A DNA stretch of 64,000 nucleotides, from the NCBI GenBank assembly GCA_019321725.1, contig CM033111.1:1364001-1428000 (forward strand), given 5' to 3'. Origin of the DNA: Paulownia fortunei. Taxonomy: Eukaryota > Streptophyta > Magnoliopsida > Lamiales > Paulowniaceae. The position numbers and the translations under genes were made by a program. The notes under the pieces are model-generated. The model searched no databases, was not told where the DNA came from, and saw nothing but the letters and a program-made list of their open reading frames with translations. The stretch's first letter is position 1. The number at the start of each line of letters is the position of its first letter. Shown here piece by piece: positions 37,182 to 52,044 of the stretch.

Positions 37182-37947
37182 TGGCCACGAATTTTAAGCC
37201 TTGCCTATAAAAGATGCATATTAAAACTGAAATTCTAGTTTTTAATAATCTATATTATTTATTAATTATTATATGGATGAATCTAAAATAAGTAATTTGG
37301 TCTATCATTACATAGATTTATCAAAACAACCCCCTAATAAATCCCTCAGAATGACTTACAGATTGATTGATTTTATTTATATATATATTTTTTATTCTTA
37401 ATTTATTTTTTAAAATAAATCAAATAAATATTATATTTTTCTCTTACTACATTATATTTTTTCAAAATATTTCTTTCAAAACACCCAAATAAATTTCGAT
37501 CGGCACTAGAGTTTGCTCTGACCGCTGGTCTATTTTGAAGGCCGCGCTTAATAAAAAAAGAAAAAAGAAAGCTAAAAACTTAAATAAACAATTGCTAAAA
37601 ATATTACATTCTAATTGCCCGCTTAATCCATGGAAATCTACGGTGTAGAACTGCCCAGCCAAGTGCCAACAAAGTACAGGGACATTTACAAAATCATACC
37701 CGAAATTGATCAAAGAGAACGTGGCAAAATCTTCTTTACTCGCCAGCACAAACAATAAGTAATCCGACGGTCAAAAATCCTCTGCCAGCAGAAACACAGC
37801 CACATCCCCAACGGTCAACATAAAAAGGCCAAGATCCAACGATGGGAAGCGCACGAAGCAGCGTCATTCCTTAGGGGGCAACCCCGTTGTTTTAGGGAAT
37901 AACTAGTGGCAATATGGACATTACGAAAACACCTGGAGGGCATCCGA

Positions 37948-37955
37948 TATAAATA
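37948..37955 (+). promoter_or_regulatory. Probable TATA box of the ARF1 gene
   Basis: TATAAATA lies about 30 bases before the presumed transcription start. A C/T-rich leader (37978-38095) ends at a splice donor. Confidence 0.6.
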
Positions 37956-38095
37956 ACCACCGGTTGACGATTCTCAGCCCTCCTCGAAAAATAGTTATTA
38001 GTCTCTCGCGTTATTCTCAGGCAGCTCCACATTTCTCTCGCACAAGCACAAAACATACTCTCTCTCTAACATTTCAGCAAATCAATCGTTCTCAG

Positions 38096-39225
38096 GTACG
38101 CGATAACTTCAGTCTTATATGTAAAATCTGTATGTATACTTGTTTATGAGGTTTAGATTCTGATTGGAATTTTATGATTTTGTTCATTTAATTTTATGAT
38201 TTTATGCATCTGTTGTATGATATATGATTTAATATTTTTTATGTTGCACTTTTTATTTTCTTTTGGCGTTGATTGAATTTTTGTTAAATTTTTACGTTTC
38301 GTTGGGATTGAGTTAATATTTGGTGGATTTAGATTTTTTTTATGTTGCATTTTCTATTTTCTTTTGGCGTTGATTAAGTTTCTGTTAAGTTTTTTTATCA
38401 TTAATAGAAGGAAAGAAGCATTTCGTTGGATTGAGTTAATATTTGGTAGATTTATGGATGTGCAGTTGTTCTTTTGTTAGTGATCTGATCTGGAATTTTG
38501 TTATTAAGTCATTAATCTGATGGATTTCTTTTATGAATTTCATAACTATGTTTTGAGAATCTGAAAATCGTGAGATTGTTATGAATATTTGTTATGGTTG
38601 TATTTGAATTTGATTTTTCTTATAGATCCATTTGATCTAGTATAATGTCATTGTAAAGTTGGTTTTTAGCTCCAATAGTTGTTATTTCAGACATTTTTAA
38701 GAAGTTTGTTTCCTAAGATCATGTTTCTACGGATTGGATCATTTACCTTATACATGTTCTAAATTGGCACCTGCATTTCTAAAACATAAGCATATAGTTA
38801 TAGATGGTGCACAGATGCTTATGTATCGATTTGAATTATAATATGGATCATTTCATATTTGTAGGTGTAACTCTATTGTGATTTAAAATAAATGATGGTG
38901 TTGATTGATAAGCTATTGCTTGTGATGTTAATTTGGTTCAAGTAGTAGGAGTATGCTTGTAATTGTGATGGATGTGTATAATGTGAGTCTTATAATTTTG
39001 CTTATGTAATCTGTTGTCTATATACAAAATTTTGTTTGGGCATTAGGTGTCGTGATCGATAGACGAATAATGGGCTGAGGCATAGGCAGACATAGAACAT
39101 CAATAATCTCTTCATATTATTCTGAAGGAATTTTACTACACCTATTAATGGTTTCATCTTTCTATGAGATGCATATATTGCTGGTCTATGTTTATATATA
39201 TGACTGGTGCCATGATGGTATACAG
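38096..39225 (+). other. Leader intron of the ARF1 gene
   Basis: Donor CTCAG then GTACGC at 38096; acceptor TATACAG ending at 39225, followed by 22 leader bases and the ATG. A T-rich leader intron of about 1.1 kb near the promoter is typical of highly expressed plant housekeeping genes and often raises expression. It contains a 101-bp-period tandem duplication at 38240-38454. Confidence 0.7.
38240..38454 (+). repeat. Tandem duplication inside the ARF1 leader intron
   Basis: TATGTTGCA(C/T)TTT followed by ATTTTCTTTTGGCGTTGATT occurs at 38240 and 38341. Both copies continue to GATTGAGTTAATATTTGGT(G/A)GATTTA. Copy 2 carries an extra segment near 38390-38420. Confidence 0.75.
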
Positions 39226-39235
39226 GGATCAATAG

Positions 39236-41272
<2,037 letters not shown>

Positions 41273-42115
41273 AGCGCTTTATGGAGTTGTTTATGTGAGC
41301 TAATGCTGGATGCAGCCGAGTTTTTATCTAGTCTTATACTAGTCTTTTGGCTTTCTTTTTTTTTTTTTTTTCAGTGTTTTCGTTTATGTTTAGGACCTTT
41401 AAAATGGTTGTATAACAGAATGGTTTGTTTGATATGTTTGCAAACATTTGCTTAATTTTGAATGTAATTCTCATGAGTAGGTTGGTTTTGGATCCTACGC
41501 ACCTTTCTCAACATGTAAGCTGCCCAATCTTGGAGCTCATGATTTTAGGAAGTGTTGAAAACACTGAAATCCATTCTACTAATATGATTGAGCGCAAAAA
41601 TCTCTATTGCCCCAGTTAACAGTAATTTTTTAAAGGTATGAACTAGTCTAAGTATCTACGATCAGATCTGACTCCTGTTTTAGCATTTTTTCTCTGTGTT
41701 GTTTTCCGAAAAATTCCAGATAAACGCTGGACATTTTGTAGTAATTTCAAAATGAGCAATAGCAGACTGCGTATAAAATGTTATTTATTCAACAGCTTTA
41801 TCAATTATATGTGGTAAAATACCAATACTTTAGAAAGGCTGAAGACTACGAAAAATAACAATTAATACAAATATTTAAAATTGCAAAATCCTCAGAATTA
41901 ACTGAGTTTATTAAGTGAAACTGTTTAGTACTTAATTACATGAGGATTCCCATAACTTTAACTAGCTAGGAGAAATCCAATATATCGTAGTTGGTCGCAA
42001 ACTGGAAATGCAATTATCTTTTTGTCGTGGCCTTTTTGTCATGGGCCACGACATTTATCACTTAAGCCAACCCCTAGCTAGGAATGTTAATAGATCGTTT
42101 ATAGTGAATTTAAAC

Positions 42116-42420
42116 TGTATAAATAAGTTTGGATCTGAGTCATACCGTTTTCATTTTAAACCCGACCCAATCTATTAATTTTTTATTTTTTTAAATTTTT
42201 ATTATATATATTTGATTTTTTTTAGAAAAGTAGATTTTTTGAGAAGTTTTTAATAATATTATTTTTAAAAACATAAATTTTAATATTTTTTAAATTATAA
42301 AATATATCTAATGGTTAATCCATTGACTAGGTATGGGTTTGGAGTGGGTCTGAACTAGAATTATTAAAAAAATTATTAGGTCGGATCTCGAGTCCACAAA
42401 CTCGACTCAAATATGGTTCC
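42116..42420. repeat. Dispersed AT-rich repeat, copy B
   Basis: Starts TGTATAAATAAGTTTGGATC, passes ACCCGACCCAATCTATTAAT and TTTTTTTTAGAAAAGTAGAT, and ends near AGGTCGGATCTCGAGTCC. It aligns with copy A at 28765-29010. Confidence 0.55.
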
Positions 42421-43499
42421 TATCCCTCACCCAATAATCTTTGCTATTGTGTTGACTTCCTGTGATAATTTGGGACTGAACCTGGCTTTGACCTATGCAA
42501 ATCTCGTAGCACAAGCGAATCAAGAGTCGATTGAAGAAAAATTCTACACGGAATGAATTCGGTCTGTAATTTGTATTTTAATTATTTATGTCGTTTTAAA
42601 TCTTGAAATGTGCTTAATCTGTATTACAAACTAGAAGTTTTCAGACTATGTAATCAAAAGCCATATGCATGCACCTGTAGATGGCATCATTGAAACTCTC
42701 TTTGTCAACATCATAGTTACTTGAAAAAAGAGAGAAGGATCTACCCACATTTATTTGTGATTAAAATATGAAATAAAATATGAAATTAAATTAAAGAATT
42801 GAGGAGACTAGTTCGACCTCGAGCACGTTTGCTTTCAAAATATCTTTTGCATTACCACATGGCGTGTTAATGGCTTGATATTGTTTTGTCAAAATTTGGA
42901 AAAATGGAAGTCAAACAAATTAATTTTTGTACATGATCACAAGATATTGAGTAATTTAATTACACTCATAGGAGATATGGAATTCATGCTGAAAATATTA
43001 TTTTCGTTTATAATTCTTTTGTTCTTAATAAGATTCTTGATTAAATGTGAAAAATATTACTTTATGAAACTTCTAATAAACTGAACTCTTTGATTAAGTT
43101 GGAACAATTGATCAACGCAAAAGAAATTATTCTGGAATTTGATATGTGAGAATTTAAGAACACAATTGGTGGAAAAAAATGTGAGATGCTTTTTTAAATA
43201 TGATATCTATTATCTTTCTATTACGTCAGAGCAATTTATTTTCGTAAGTTTAATAAGTAATTATTGATAAGGATATCCAATAATCTTAAATTCACTTTCT
43301 ATTATTACTTCCTCACTAAATAATTTAAATCAAACGGTACGAAAAAAAAAACACTAATCCACTTGGCCATGGACATGAAGATCCAGACAAAGTTTGAGGT
43401 TATGCAACGCCTTTTTGTTTTGTACACACATAAGAAGTTCCTTCCCCAATCACATTCTGCAAACACAACCCCACACCACAATTATTAACTTTCACAAAA

Positions 43500-43560
43500 G
43501 CACACACACTACACACACTACATACATCACACGCACACACACACACATATATATATATGT
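43500..43560. repeat. AC-rich and AT microsatellite
   Basis: CACACACTACACACACTAC, then a pure CA run, then an AT run with GTATGT. Confidence 0.85.
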
Positions 43561-43678
43561 ATGTATATGTATGTGCGCTACTAGTATATACCAGCAAATT
43601 TTAGATGTGAAGTTTGCAGGCTAGAGCCAAGAGGGCCCCTATTTCTTTTGTTTGCTTGTTTCGACCTTTGAATCCCCA

Positions 43679-43736
43679 AAGTGATGGGGGGCCGAAAGGG
43701 TGGGGATCAGATTCCAGCACCCTTTCCCCCACACTT
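43679..43736. other. GC-rich imperfect hairpin
   Basis: AAAGGGTG (43695-43702) pairs with CACCCTTT (43718-43725) around a 15-base loop. Further out GGGGG pairs with CCCCC (43726-43730) and AAGTG (43679-43683) with CACTT (43732-43736), separated by a 4-base and a 1-base bulge. That makes 19 base pairs in about 58 bases. It could be a small-RNA precursor on either strand or simply a chance foldback; no known miRNA was recognised. Confidence 0.45.
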
Positions 43737-46700
43737 CCAATTCCTGCAATAGAATTTCATTATCTGTGCCTTTTGGAAACATTAGTCTCTTCATTAATTT
43801 TTGGCTTGAAATGCTTTTTCTCTTTTTAAATATAATATATGTACTTATCAACAGCTAACAACATACTCCCACTCTTGGTCCACATATGAAGTTGAGGATG
43901 CATGGCTGTCTCTCAAAATATCAAAAACATAATTACAAAATTTTTGACAGTAACGTACACAAATATATATATGTTTATATAAAGTTCAAAAAATTTGAAT
44001 ATTGAAAAAAATTATTGAAAACTATTAATATTATACTGTTTTTCTATTCATTGAAAGATATGTAAAATAGTTGTGAAATTTTTGGATGGATCGAATGCAA
44101 TTCTTGAATGAATAGGATGCAGTATACCAGATTCGATTCATTCACCGCCATGCATGAAGTATGGAAACATGGCGTGTTAGAGATATGCAGTGTATATCCA
44201 TCCATTGCAAAGACCCTTAAGGAAGGACCACAGCTGCTTACATGAACGAAAGTTAGGGTTTGAAAAATAGATTCTTTTTGAAGAGGGTTTGCCAGATGGC
44301 CATTTATTGTAGTTTCCCACAAGTACCTTTAGTCCTTGATATCAATTATTTGAGCCTTAGCTCTTCTACTCATCATTGAACTCTGGATTTGTCTTTTGCA
44401 GCCCACTTGGGATGGAGATGATATTCGAATTTTTCTCTTTGATATAAAGTTGTATATTCCACACCCTTTTTGGGTAGCCTGTTTTGATTCACCATCCTTT
44501 CTTTTCCCCTTGACACTACTAAAAGGGAGGCCAGGCACATAATTACATGTTATCCTGGTATGGCTATGTACATCAACTCTCTTGGAAACTTTTCTTGTGT
44601 GGTAAAAATAATGTCACGTTAACATATGTGGATTCCCTCATTGATGTAGTATAAGTCTCACAGCAAGTTGGTTTGTAATAAAAAATCTAGGACTAATTAT
44701 AAAAATTATCCTTGGGACTTCCTCTATTTATTGAAATTACCCATTTTATTTTGGATGAATTATACTTGAATCCGAGTCCAAATGATCTTGAATTAAAATA
44801 CTAACAATTCCTGGGAATGACCCTTATCTATAATCTTCCGATACTTAAATTATTTCATGTCAAGAGGTAAAGAACTAGTAGACAAATCTATAAAAGTTAT
44901 CTTATACAACTAAGTATCGTGGTGTCTATATTGATTGATTCAAGTATGCTATACATGATAGGATTCAAGTTTTCTAATTTCATCGGCTCTCATATCTCAT
45001 CGTTTCAGTGCATCAACAATCAAATCTTCTCGAGTCAAACCCTCAATTCGAGTCGGCTTGCGCTCCAGGCAAGAAGACATGGATGTTCAGGTAATTTAGG
45101 CATTGTGACAATTTCCTAGGGATAAAAAGTAATTCTAATACTTCCCACACCATCATCTAAATTTAAAAATTAAAATTATACCTTAATATTTGATTCCATT
45201 TTACAAATTGCACATACTATATATTATTATTATTATTAAAATAGAATTTTCTTATTTTTTTGGTTGATATTGACAATATTGTTGTTCTTCAATTCTTTTT
45301 CCGACTTAGACGTTCATGAACTCTTTAAATAGTGGTCCTAACATGAATATCGTCATACCAAGCATGATCAGATCGAATAAAAAGATTTCCAGGTGATTGG
45401 ACGGTGATATATTTGTAATATTTATTCTGTAAATATGGTGATGATGTGTATTGCAAAACATAGCTGCCACACCCTAAACATAGCTCTCATATGTTTCCTT
45501 GGACTCAAATAAATATCCCAATGTAATAATCCAATTAACTTAAATCCTATCTCATATGTAATGTGAGATAAATACTGAGACTACAGGACAACTATCTCAT
45601 TCAACAGGCTCTGGGGGGTGGGGGTGGGGTGGTTCTAATGAGAACAAAAGTACGTAGAATCGTCTAACAACTGTATAAAACATAATTGGCCCATGAAGAT
45701 AGTAAAAGGTACAATGATCGGTCAATATTTAGTGTCGTATACACCAAGAAAGTTGTTCTTAGCTCCTCAAACATGCAAATTGATCCTTGTTTCTTTCCAA
45801 TCATTGCTGCTTTAATCTGACTTGCAAGATGGCTGCCCACATTATTTTAAAAGGTTTTGCCAGCTTTAAGATGATTACTATTCTAATATCATTACGATGG
45901 GGCTAGAAATTTTAAGTTTGGAAAGCAAGAATGAATTTTTTTTCTCGATTATATATGAAAAGATAATTTTATTATTTTTAAAAAGATAAAATTTTAAAAT
46001 TTAATAAATTTATATATAAAATTATAGTTATAAAAACTTAAGAGGCGGCTGTCTTTGAATGCCCTTAGCTCCCTCCCAGGATAAAGACTCTCTAAATTTG
46101 TACTTATTACGAAACTTTAAGAGTATGATGTGATAATATGGTAAATGATAAATATAATGTCACTATTGTTTGTGATTAATAATTATGGTTTGGGCCACAT
46201 GTGATAACCAAAAAAACACTTGGTGTGTGTTGTTTATATGATTGCTAGAATACATAATATTGTCTCATCTATTCCTCAAATGATGATAAATTATAGTCCC
46301 ATTGAATTTTCATACACGAAAAAGATGTTTCACATGTACAATTTTCAGGTACCTATTAACTCAAAAACAAAAAAAAGAAACATTCACCACGTGCATACTC
46401 AAATAAAGCTTATAATTTTAGTGAAGCAACTTTTCTCAAATATAATCGTGTATAACGAAAAATTCATTCAAATTATTACAAATGCACAAGAATTTATTCA
46501 GAAGAAAAATCTATAAAAATCATGATATGTAAAAAGCATTTGTCCACAGTGATCGGGTTTCAGTGAGAGCATCCCTTGTTATAGTAGAGCCACCTTAGTG
46601 ATTTTAGATGGTAATATCAATACTACACTATATGAGTGCATAAATTAAAGTCAAATATTTTATTATGTAAAAAATAAAATATTTGAAGCATCTAATTTTG

Positions 46701-48030
46701 GATCACTGCATAATGCAGTTTATGAGTTTACTACGTTTTTGGAAATTTTTATCTTTTTAGTTGAAGTGTTAATAAAGTGGAACAAGACAGGCCTCCAAAA
46801 TCCGTGTGTGTGAATGGATGGGCTGCCTTTTTATAATTGGGTGTGAAAAGTGAAGCATTATGCCACTCTTCTTGATAATTTAGTTTTATGGTTTTGTCCA
46901 CTAAACAGAACACATGTTTCTTAAATTCCATGCTCACCACCAATCTCAACAATGTATATAGGTTGTGTTTTATTGTGATTTATATTATAGTGCAAACTTT
47001 TGGGAGCCTAAAATCTTCTGAATATGCACAAGTAATTGGCTAATTAGCCACACCACCAATCTCAACATAAATCCCTTTTTTTTTTTTTTTTTTTTTATCT
47101 CCACTAACAATTTCAACCCCAATTTCAAGAATTATATAAGATGATAGCCGAATTCAAAACTTGTTTCATTAAGTTTTTTTAGATTCAAATTCCGAATCAG
47201 AGAGCTAAACCCCTTTTATTATTTAAAATATTAAAAATTATATTTTTTAAAAATAATATACTAAACTTTCTAATATATATTCTTTTAAAAAATATCACAC
47301 AAATATATATAATGAATTTTCAAAAAAAAACAAAAAACAAAAACGGAACAAGTTTGAAAACAAATAAGATTCATTCCTAGATGTACATAGTTTTTTTCCT
47401 CACCTTTTAATATCAGTCAACCGCGTTGGGGAAAAAAATATGATCACGATATTACAAAATAGAAAAGAAAAAAAAAAAGAAACTACAAAAACCTAATTCT
47501 AATTTGAAATGTCTACGTTTCCTGACTATTCAATTTGCTCTTTTGTTCTATTTTTTTTTTTCTTGGCCCTGTAGTTTCATTGTAATAAATATTCCGCAAA
47601 GACAATGACACCCACTCCATGCCCTCTCATTTCACTTGTCTTGCATGCTTTTATTTTCCATCTGAAAATTTCAATTAAAAAATAAAAAAAGAACCCATAA
47701 AATAAAGAAAGAATAAAGTAGGAATAACATATTCAAATGATGTCAATTTCAATTCCAATTGAATATGACGTCTGCCTATATTTGAATCCAAGCCGTTGCT
47801 CCTTGTGATAAGGCTACATCAATGGTAAGGTGAAAGATCGAATAATGTTCGTTCATTCTCTCCACACATCCCAATACTTTTTTTTCACACATAAAATTAT
47901 TATATTATATACCCAAAAAAAGGGCACCAATATATTATTATTTATTTTTTTTAGAAAAAAAGAAGATGGCATGTTTATTTGAATTTCATTTGGAGTACAT
48001 TTGACATGCATGAACATTTCATTTCACTCC

Positions 48031-48038
48031 TATTTAAA
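48031..48038 (+). promoter_or_regulatory. Probable TATA box of the galactinol synthase gene
   Basis: TATTTAAA 129-136 bases upstream of the ATG at 48167. The intervening leader is C/A-rich. Confidence 0.5.
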
Positions 48039-48166
48039 CTGAGGAAATCGTGCCATTGAAGCTCAGGAACACAAAGCAAAGTAAGGTTGGCAGCTTGCTA
48101 GTTTTACTTACCTATCTCTCCCCTACACACACACACAAAAAAAAAAAAACAAAAATCTTCGAAAAA

Positions 48167-50147
48167 ATGGCTCCTGAAGTACCACCGGCCGACGTTTTCA
48201 CCGGGAAAATCCCGGCCCTCGATGCAGACTACTCGAGAAAGGCTTTTGTAACATTCTTAGCTGGTAATGGTGATTATGTGAAAGGGGTTGTTGGTTTGGC
48301 CAAGGGTTTGAGGAAGGTCAAAAGTGTTTACCCTCTCGTGGTGGCAATCTTGCCTGATGTCCCTGAGGAACATCGTGAGATATTGAGGTCACAAGGTTGC
48401 ATTGTGAAGGAGATTGAGCCCGTATACCCACCCGACAACCAGATTGAGTTTGCCATGGCTTACTATGTCATCAACTACTCCAAGCTTCGTATTTGGAACG
48501 TAAGTAACCTATTCATGCACACGTACGCATATTTGCACACACCACGACATGAACACAGACACGTACATGCTAGTCTGTAAGCATATAGACTAGTGTAAAG
48601 ACGATGATATATATATATATATACACACACGTGAGTTTGTCGAGATTAATTCACTAAAAGAAAGACTCCCTATTTTCCCAAAGTATTGTTACTTAATTAA
48701 AGTGAGAAGGCAGCTCAAATTAATTTTGAAACATTGCTTTTAAATTTGTACATGCATAAAAATTTCACTATTATAGTATTATATAAAATTCTATATTAAT
48801 TTAAGTGATGACATTTTTACCAAGTGAGGGAATAGTAGTTAAGGAATCCTAAGAGACAAGAAGATACGATGACGTCAGGCACCTAAAACACATCTAGGAC
48901 TACTGTTGTAATTTGCATCAGTACAATCCTTGGCCCAGACAAGAAAATCTTTAGCCACAGAAATCATGTTTTTCTTGTTCAACCTGCACGAGATTTTTTT
49001 TCTATTTTCCCCTTCTATATGTGAAGTAAGCAGAGCACAATGAAAACATTATATACAAGCAAATAAGCCCACATGTACAATGAAGAAACAGTTACAGAAA
49101 ATCTCCAAGAACCAAATTTATATTGAGAACATATCAAATTCAGTTGATGAACCATTATCAGATATCATTTTTTTTTTTTTTTTTTTGGAGAATGATTGTT
49201 TGATGCATGCTTGCAGTTTGAGGAGTACAGCAAGATGGTGTATCTTGATGGAGATATCCAGGTTTATGAAAACATCGATCACCTCCTAGACACACCTGAT
49301 GGCTACTTCTATGCTGTAATGGACTGCTTCTGTGAAAAGACATGGAGCCACTCACCACAGTACTCCATCGGTTACTGCCAACAGTGCCCTGACAAGGTCA
49401 CTTGGCCTGCTGAGATGGGATCCCCTCCTCCGTTGTACTTCAATGCTGGGATGTTTGTGTTCGAGCCCAACAAAACCACTTATGAGAAGCTTCTTGAGAC
49501 TCTGCGCATCACCACACCAACACCATTTGCAGAGCAGGTAAGCTATGTCCTGTTTCGTATGTCGAACGTGCAACGTAAACTATCCCTTCATTAACATCTC
49601 GGAAATATTCCACCATCATCGTTAGGACAGTGAAAAATGCCACCTCCATCGGTTCTTAATACATTTTTCATATGCAAATGACAGGATTTCTTGAACAAGT
49701 TCTTCGAACAAATCTACAAGCCCATTCCTCTGGTTTACAACCTTGTACTCGCAATGCTATGGCGCCACCCGGAGAATGTTGAACTTGATAAAGTTAAAGT
49801 TGTTCACTACTGTGCTGCTGTGAGTATTCTCTAATTGCCAACAAACTTTTCCAGGCCCGTATGCCTGAAAGACTATTTTTAATACTTGCATACATATAAT
49901 TGGTCGCCGTTTAATCTCCTATCAGGGATCAAAGCCGTGGAGGTACACAGGCGAAGAAGCCAACATGGACAGAGAAGACATAAAGATGCTGGTGAAGAAA
50001 TGGTGGGATGTTTACGACGACGAGTCGCTTGATTACAAGGGTGAAGAAGATGGTGTTGCAGGGGAAGAGGCCTTCTCAAAGCCATCAATAATGGCTTCCA
50101 TGCCTGAGCCTGCAGTATCATACATCCCTGCCCCTTCTGCTGCTTAA
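48167..50147 (+). CDS. GolS: Galactinol synthase
   Basis: Makes galactinol from UDP-galactose and myo-inositol, the first committed step of raffinose-family oligosaccharides. Family members are commonly induced by drought, cold and heat. Cytosolic GT8 glycosyltransferase. Four exons: 48167-48499, 49217-49537, 49685-49819 and 49926-50147 (1011 nt, 336 residues). The N-terminal domain starts RKAFVTFLAGNGDYVKGVV. The manganese/nucleotide-sugar DXD motif is DGD (122-124 in MVYLDGDIQ). The GT8 H...G..KPW motif is HYCAAGSKPW from His259. The protein ends with the diagnostic hydrophobic pentapeptide APSAA. An upstream in-frame extension starting near 48050 is leader sequence, because homology begins at MAPEVPPADVFTG. 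Intron 1 carries a 17-base T run just before the acceptor region. Confidence 0.97.
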
Positions 50148-50679
50148 AAAACAAGCAAGGAGCTTTAATATTCTGGAAAAATGGTGCAACTTCGTACGTC
50201 TTTACCCTATTAACTAAATTTTTATGGGCAACTTGCCTATTTTTGGTGTGTAACTGAACAATATGCATAAAGTTTGGTTCTGTTTGATGCCAATCATATG
50301 TTATGTACCTAGCAGTAAAGGAATGTAAGTGTTCTGCTGCTATTATTATCAAGTCTCTGTTATAAAACTTTACTTTGACAAAATATCACTAGCTTGCATT
50401 TACAATATGTCACGTTATAGTTATAATTTCGTGTTTGCATCTTATATTTTACATTAAATAGTTAATGACAAAGATATATTTAAAAAAATATTTTATATAT
50501 TGTCATTATGTACAATATAAAAAAACGTTAAATTGAATCAGAAAATCCTCCAATGCAAGGTTTCGCGTGATTTGTAATACATACAATTTCCTTCCTGTTA
50601 AACAAAAATCTGAAGAACAGATGCACTTAATTAACTGTATGACAAGATTGAAAGGAAAATGCAACAAGACATGTTCACG

Positions 50680-50765
50680 CAGAAATCATTAACATGCAAA
50701 CAAAAACACAAAGATGGACAGACAGAAATCATTAACATGCAAACAAAAACACAAAAATGGACGGA
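50680..50765. repeat. 43-bp tandem duplication
   Basis: CAGAAATCATTAACATGCAA occurs at 50680 and 50723. Both copies run on through ACAAAAACACAAA(G/A)ATGGAC. Confidence 0.85.
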
Positions 50766-51348
50766 CGAAATCTAGTGAATGGGGCGAGTCTGAATACCTG
50801 TTTTATTTATAAAAAAAAAAACAAAGATGGAACTTCCAGCAGAGTGGTTGATGGCTTGATGCATTGAGCAGAAAATATAACTTGTTGACTGCTCTCTTTT
50901 AGGTGATTATTGGGCCGAAATAATTTGAAGTTGGTCCATTCTTTCCCAAGCTGTAAGGTTGAGCTAAAAAAAAAAGAAGAGTTTTTTCAATATGTTAGTA
51001 CTATGGTATTATTTAATATTTAACTCTTTGATGAAAATAAATGAAATAATGGCCTCACAGTGGTCTGAAAATTCATACTCAAAACCCTTAGGAGTTCTTG
51101 GATTTCGAAGCGGGTATCAATTAAATTGGGCATTATTAGGTGGCCCATTTAGACTCGTTTAATTGATTAAATTTAATATGAGTCTAAAACTCTACATGGA
51201 TCACCCTACTTAACGGATCTACCCAAATACAACATTCAATGAAATCAAATAAACTAAAAGCTTCGACTTACATAATGAAAAGAGAAAATAAAAATATGAA
51301 TGGCATGTCTCTGTAGGGAATCGTTGGATCTAGGATGTTTCTGTTGGG

Positions 51349-51360
51349 TGGGCCGGCCCA
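51349..51360. promoter_or_regulatory. Palindromic site II/TCP-type element
   Basis: TGGGCCGGCCCA is a perfect 12-bp palindrome with TGGGCC on both strands, about 690 bases upstream of the pantothenate kinase ATG. Confidence 0.35.
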
Positions 51361-52044
51361 TGGTTAGATCCATAGTCAAATAATCCATCGGATGTCCAGC
51401 CCGACAAAAAATTTCCTTTCCCCGGCTCACTGGATAATGCCCCAAATTTCGCAATTTGGTATAAAATAGTGTGTTTGGAGCGTGTTTGACAAAATTCAAA
51501 TTTATCTTATCATAATTTTTAAGGATTTCGACTTAGTTCGAATTCATTGAATTTAGGTTAGATTTATTTTATAATTTTATAAATATAAAAATACATATAT
51601 TATTTTAAAATATTATTACTAATTTTTTTAGAAAAAATAATATTATATAAATATACAAAAATTTAAATGAAAAAATTAAATCAGATGGAGCTGTGGATTT
51701 TATAAATAAAAAAATTAAAATTTATTTTAAATTCATTTACAAATTTAAAAATCCGCTGAGAGTTAAAAACAAGTCGGGTGTTAGACCCGCTCCATTTCAT
51801 CCTAAGTGCAACACATCCCGAACGACGACACGTAAGCAGTCTACAGCCCTACTCCATTAGGAAAACAGTTCTCCATATTGGCTTTCCTCTGCTGTCGTTG
51901 TCTGGAGCAGTTTGGCGGAATTCGAAGTGGAAATTTGCGACACAATTTTGACTTATTAATTTAGATAACAATAATGCACTTCAGCTGTGTAAAATTCGTC
52001 AGGAATTGAAAAAAAGGCATCCAATTCAATACAAGGAAGGAGAA

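Larger units (their letters stand above)
35690..37947. other. Intergenic region, naphthoate synthase to ARF1
   Basis: No gene. Contains a two-copy diverged repeat (36265-36660), an (AT)n tract (37138-37180) and AT-rich DNA. The last 400 bases are more GC-rich (37500-37947) and form the ARF1 promoter. Confidence 0.5.
41273..48030. other. 6.8-kb region without a protein gene
   Basis: 41273-41640 is the ARF1 3' flank. The rest is AT-rich. It holds a dispersed repeat copy (42116-42420), an AC/AT microsatellite (43500-43560), a GC-rich hairpin (43679-43736) and T tracts. A G-rich patch (GGGGGGTGGGGGTGGGGTGG) sits at 45613-45632. 47120-47340 is another AT-rich repeat-like stretch. No open frame here resembles a known protein. 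Confidence 0.5.
50148..52044. other. Intergenic region, galactinol synthase to pantothenate kinase
   Basis: No gene. It holds the galactinol synthase 3' flank (to about 50360), a 43-bp tandem duplication (50680-50765), and an AT-rich stretch (51500-51730) related to the dispersed repeat. The palindrome TGGGCCGGCCCA at 51349-51360 contains two site II-type motifs. Confidence 0.5.

Noticed and set aside
43394..43624. 76-codon frame over the CA/AT microsatellite
   Set aside because: Translation of simple repeats (THTHTHIYIYV), not a gene.
48050..48166. In-frame N-terminal extension of galactinol synthase
   Set aside because: Homology starts at MAPEVPPADVF. The upstream part translates a C/A-rich leader with a poly-A run.
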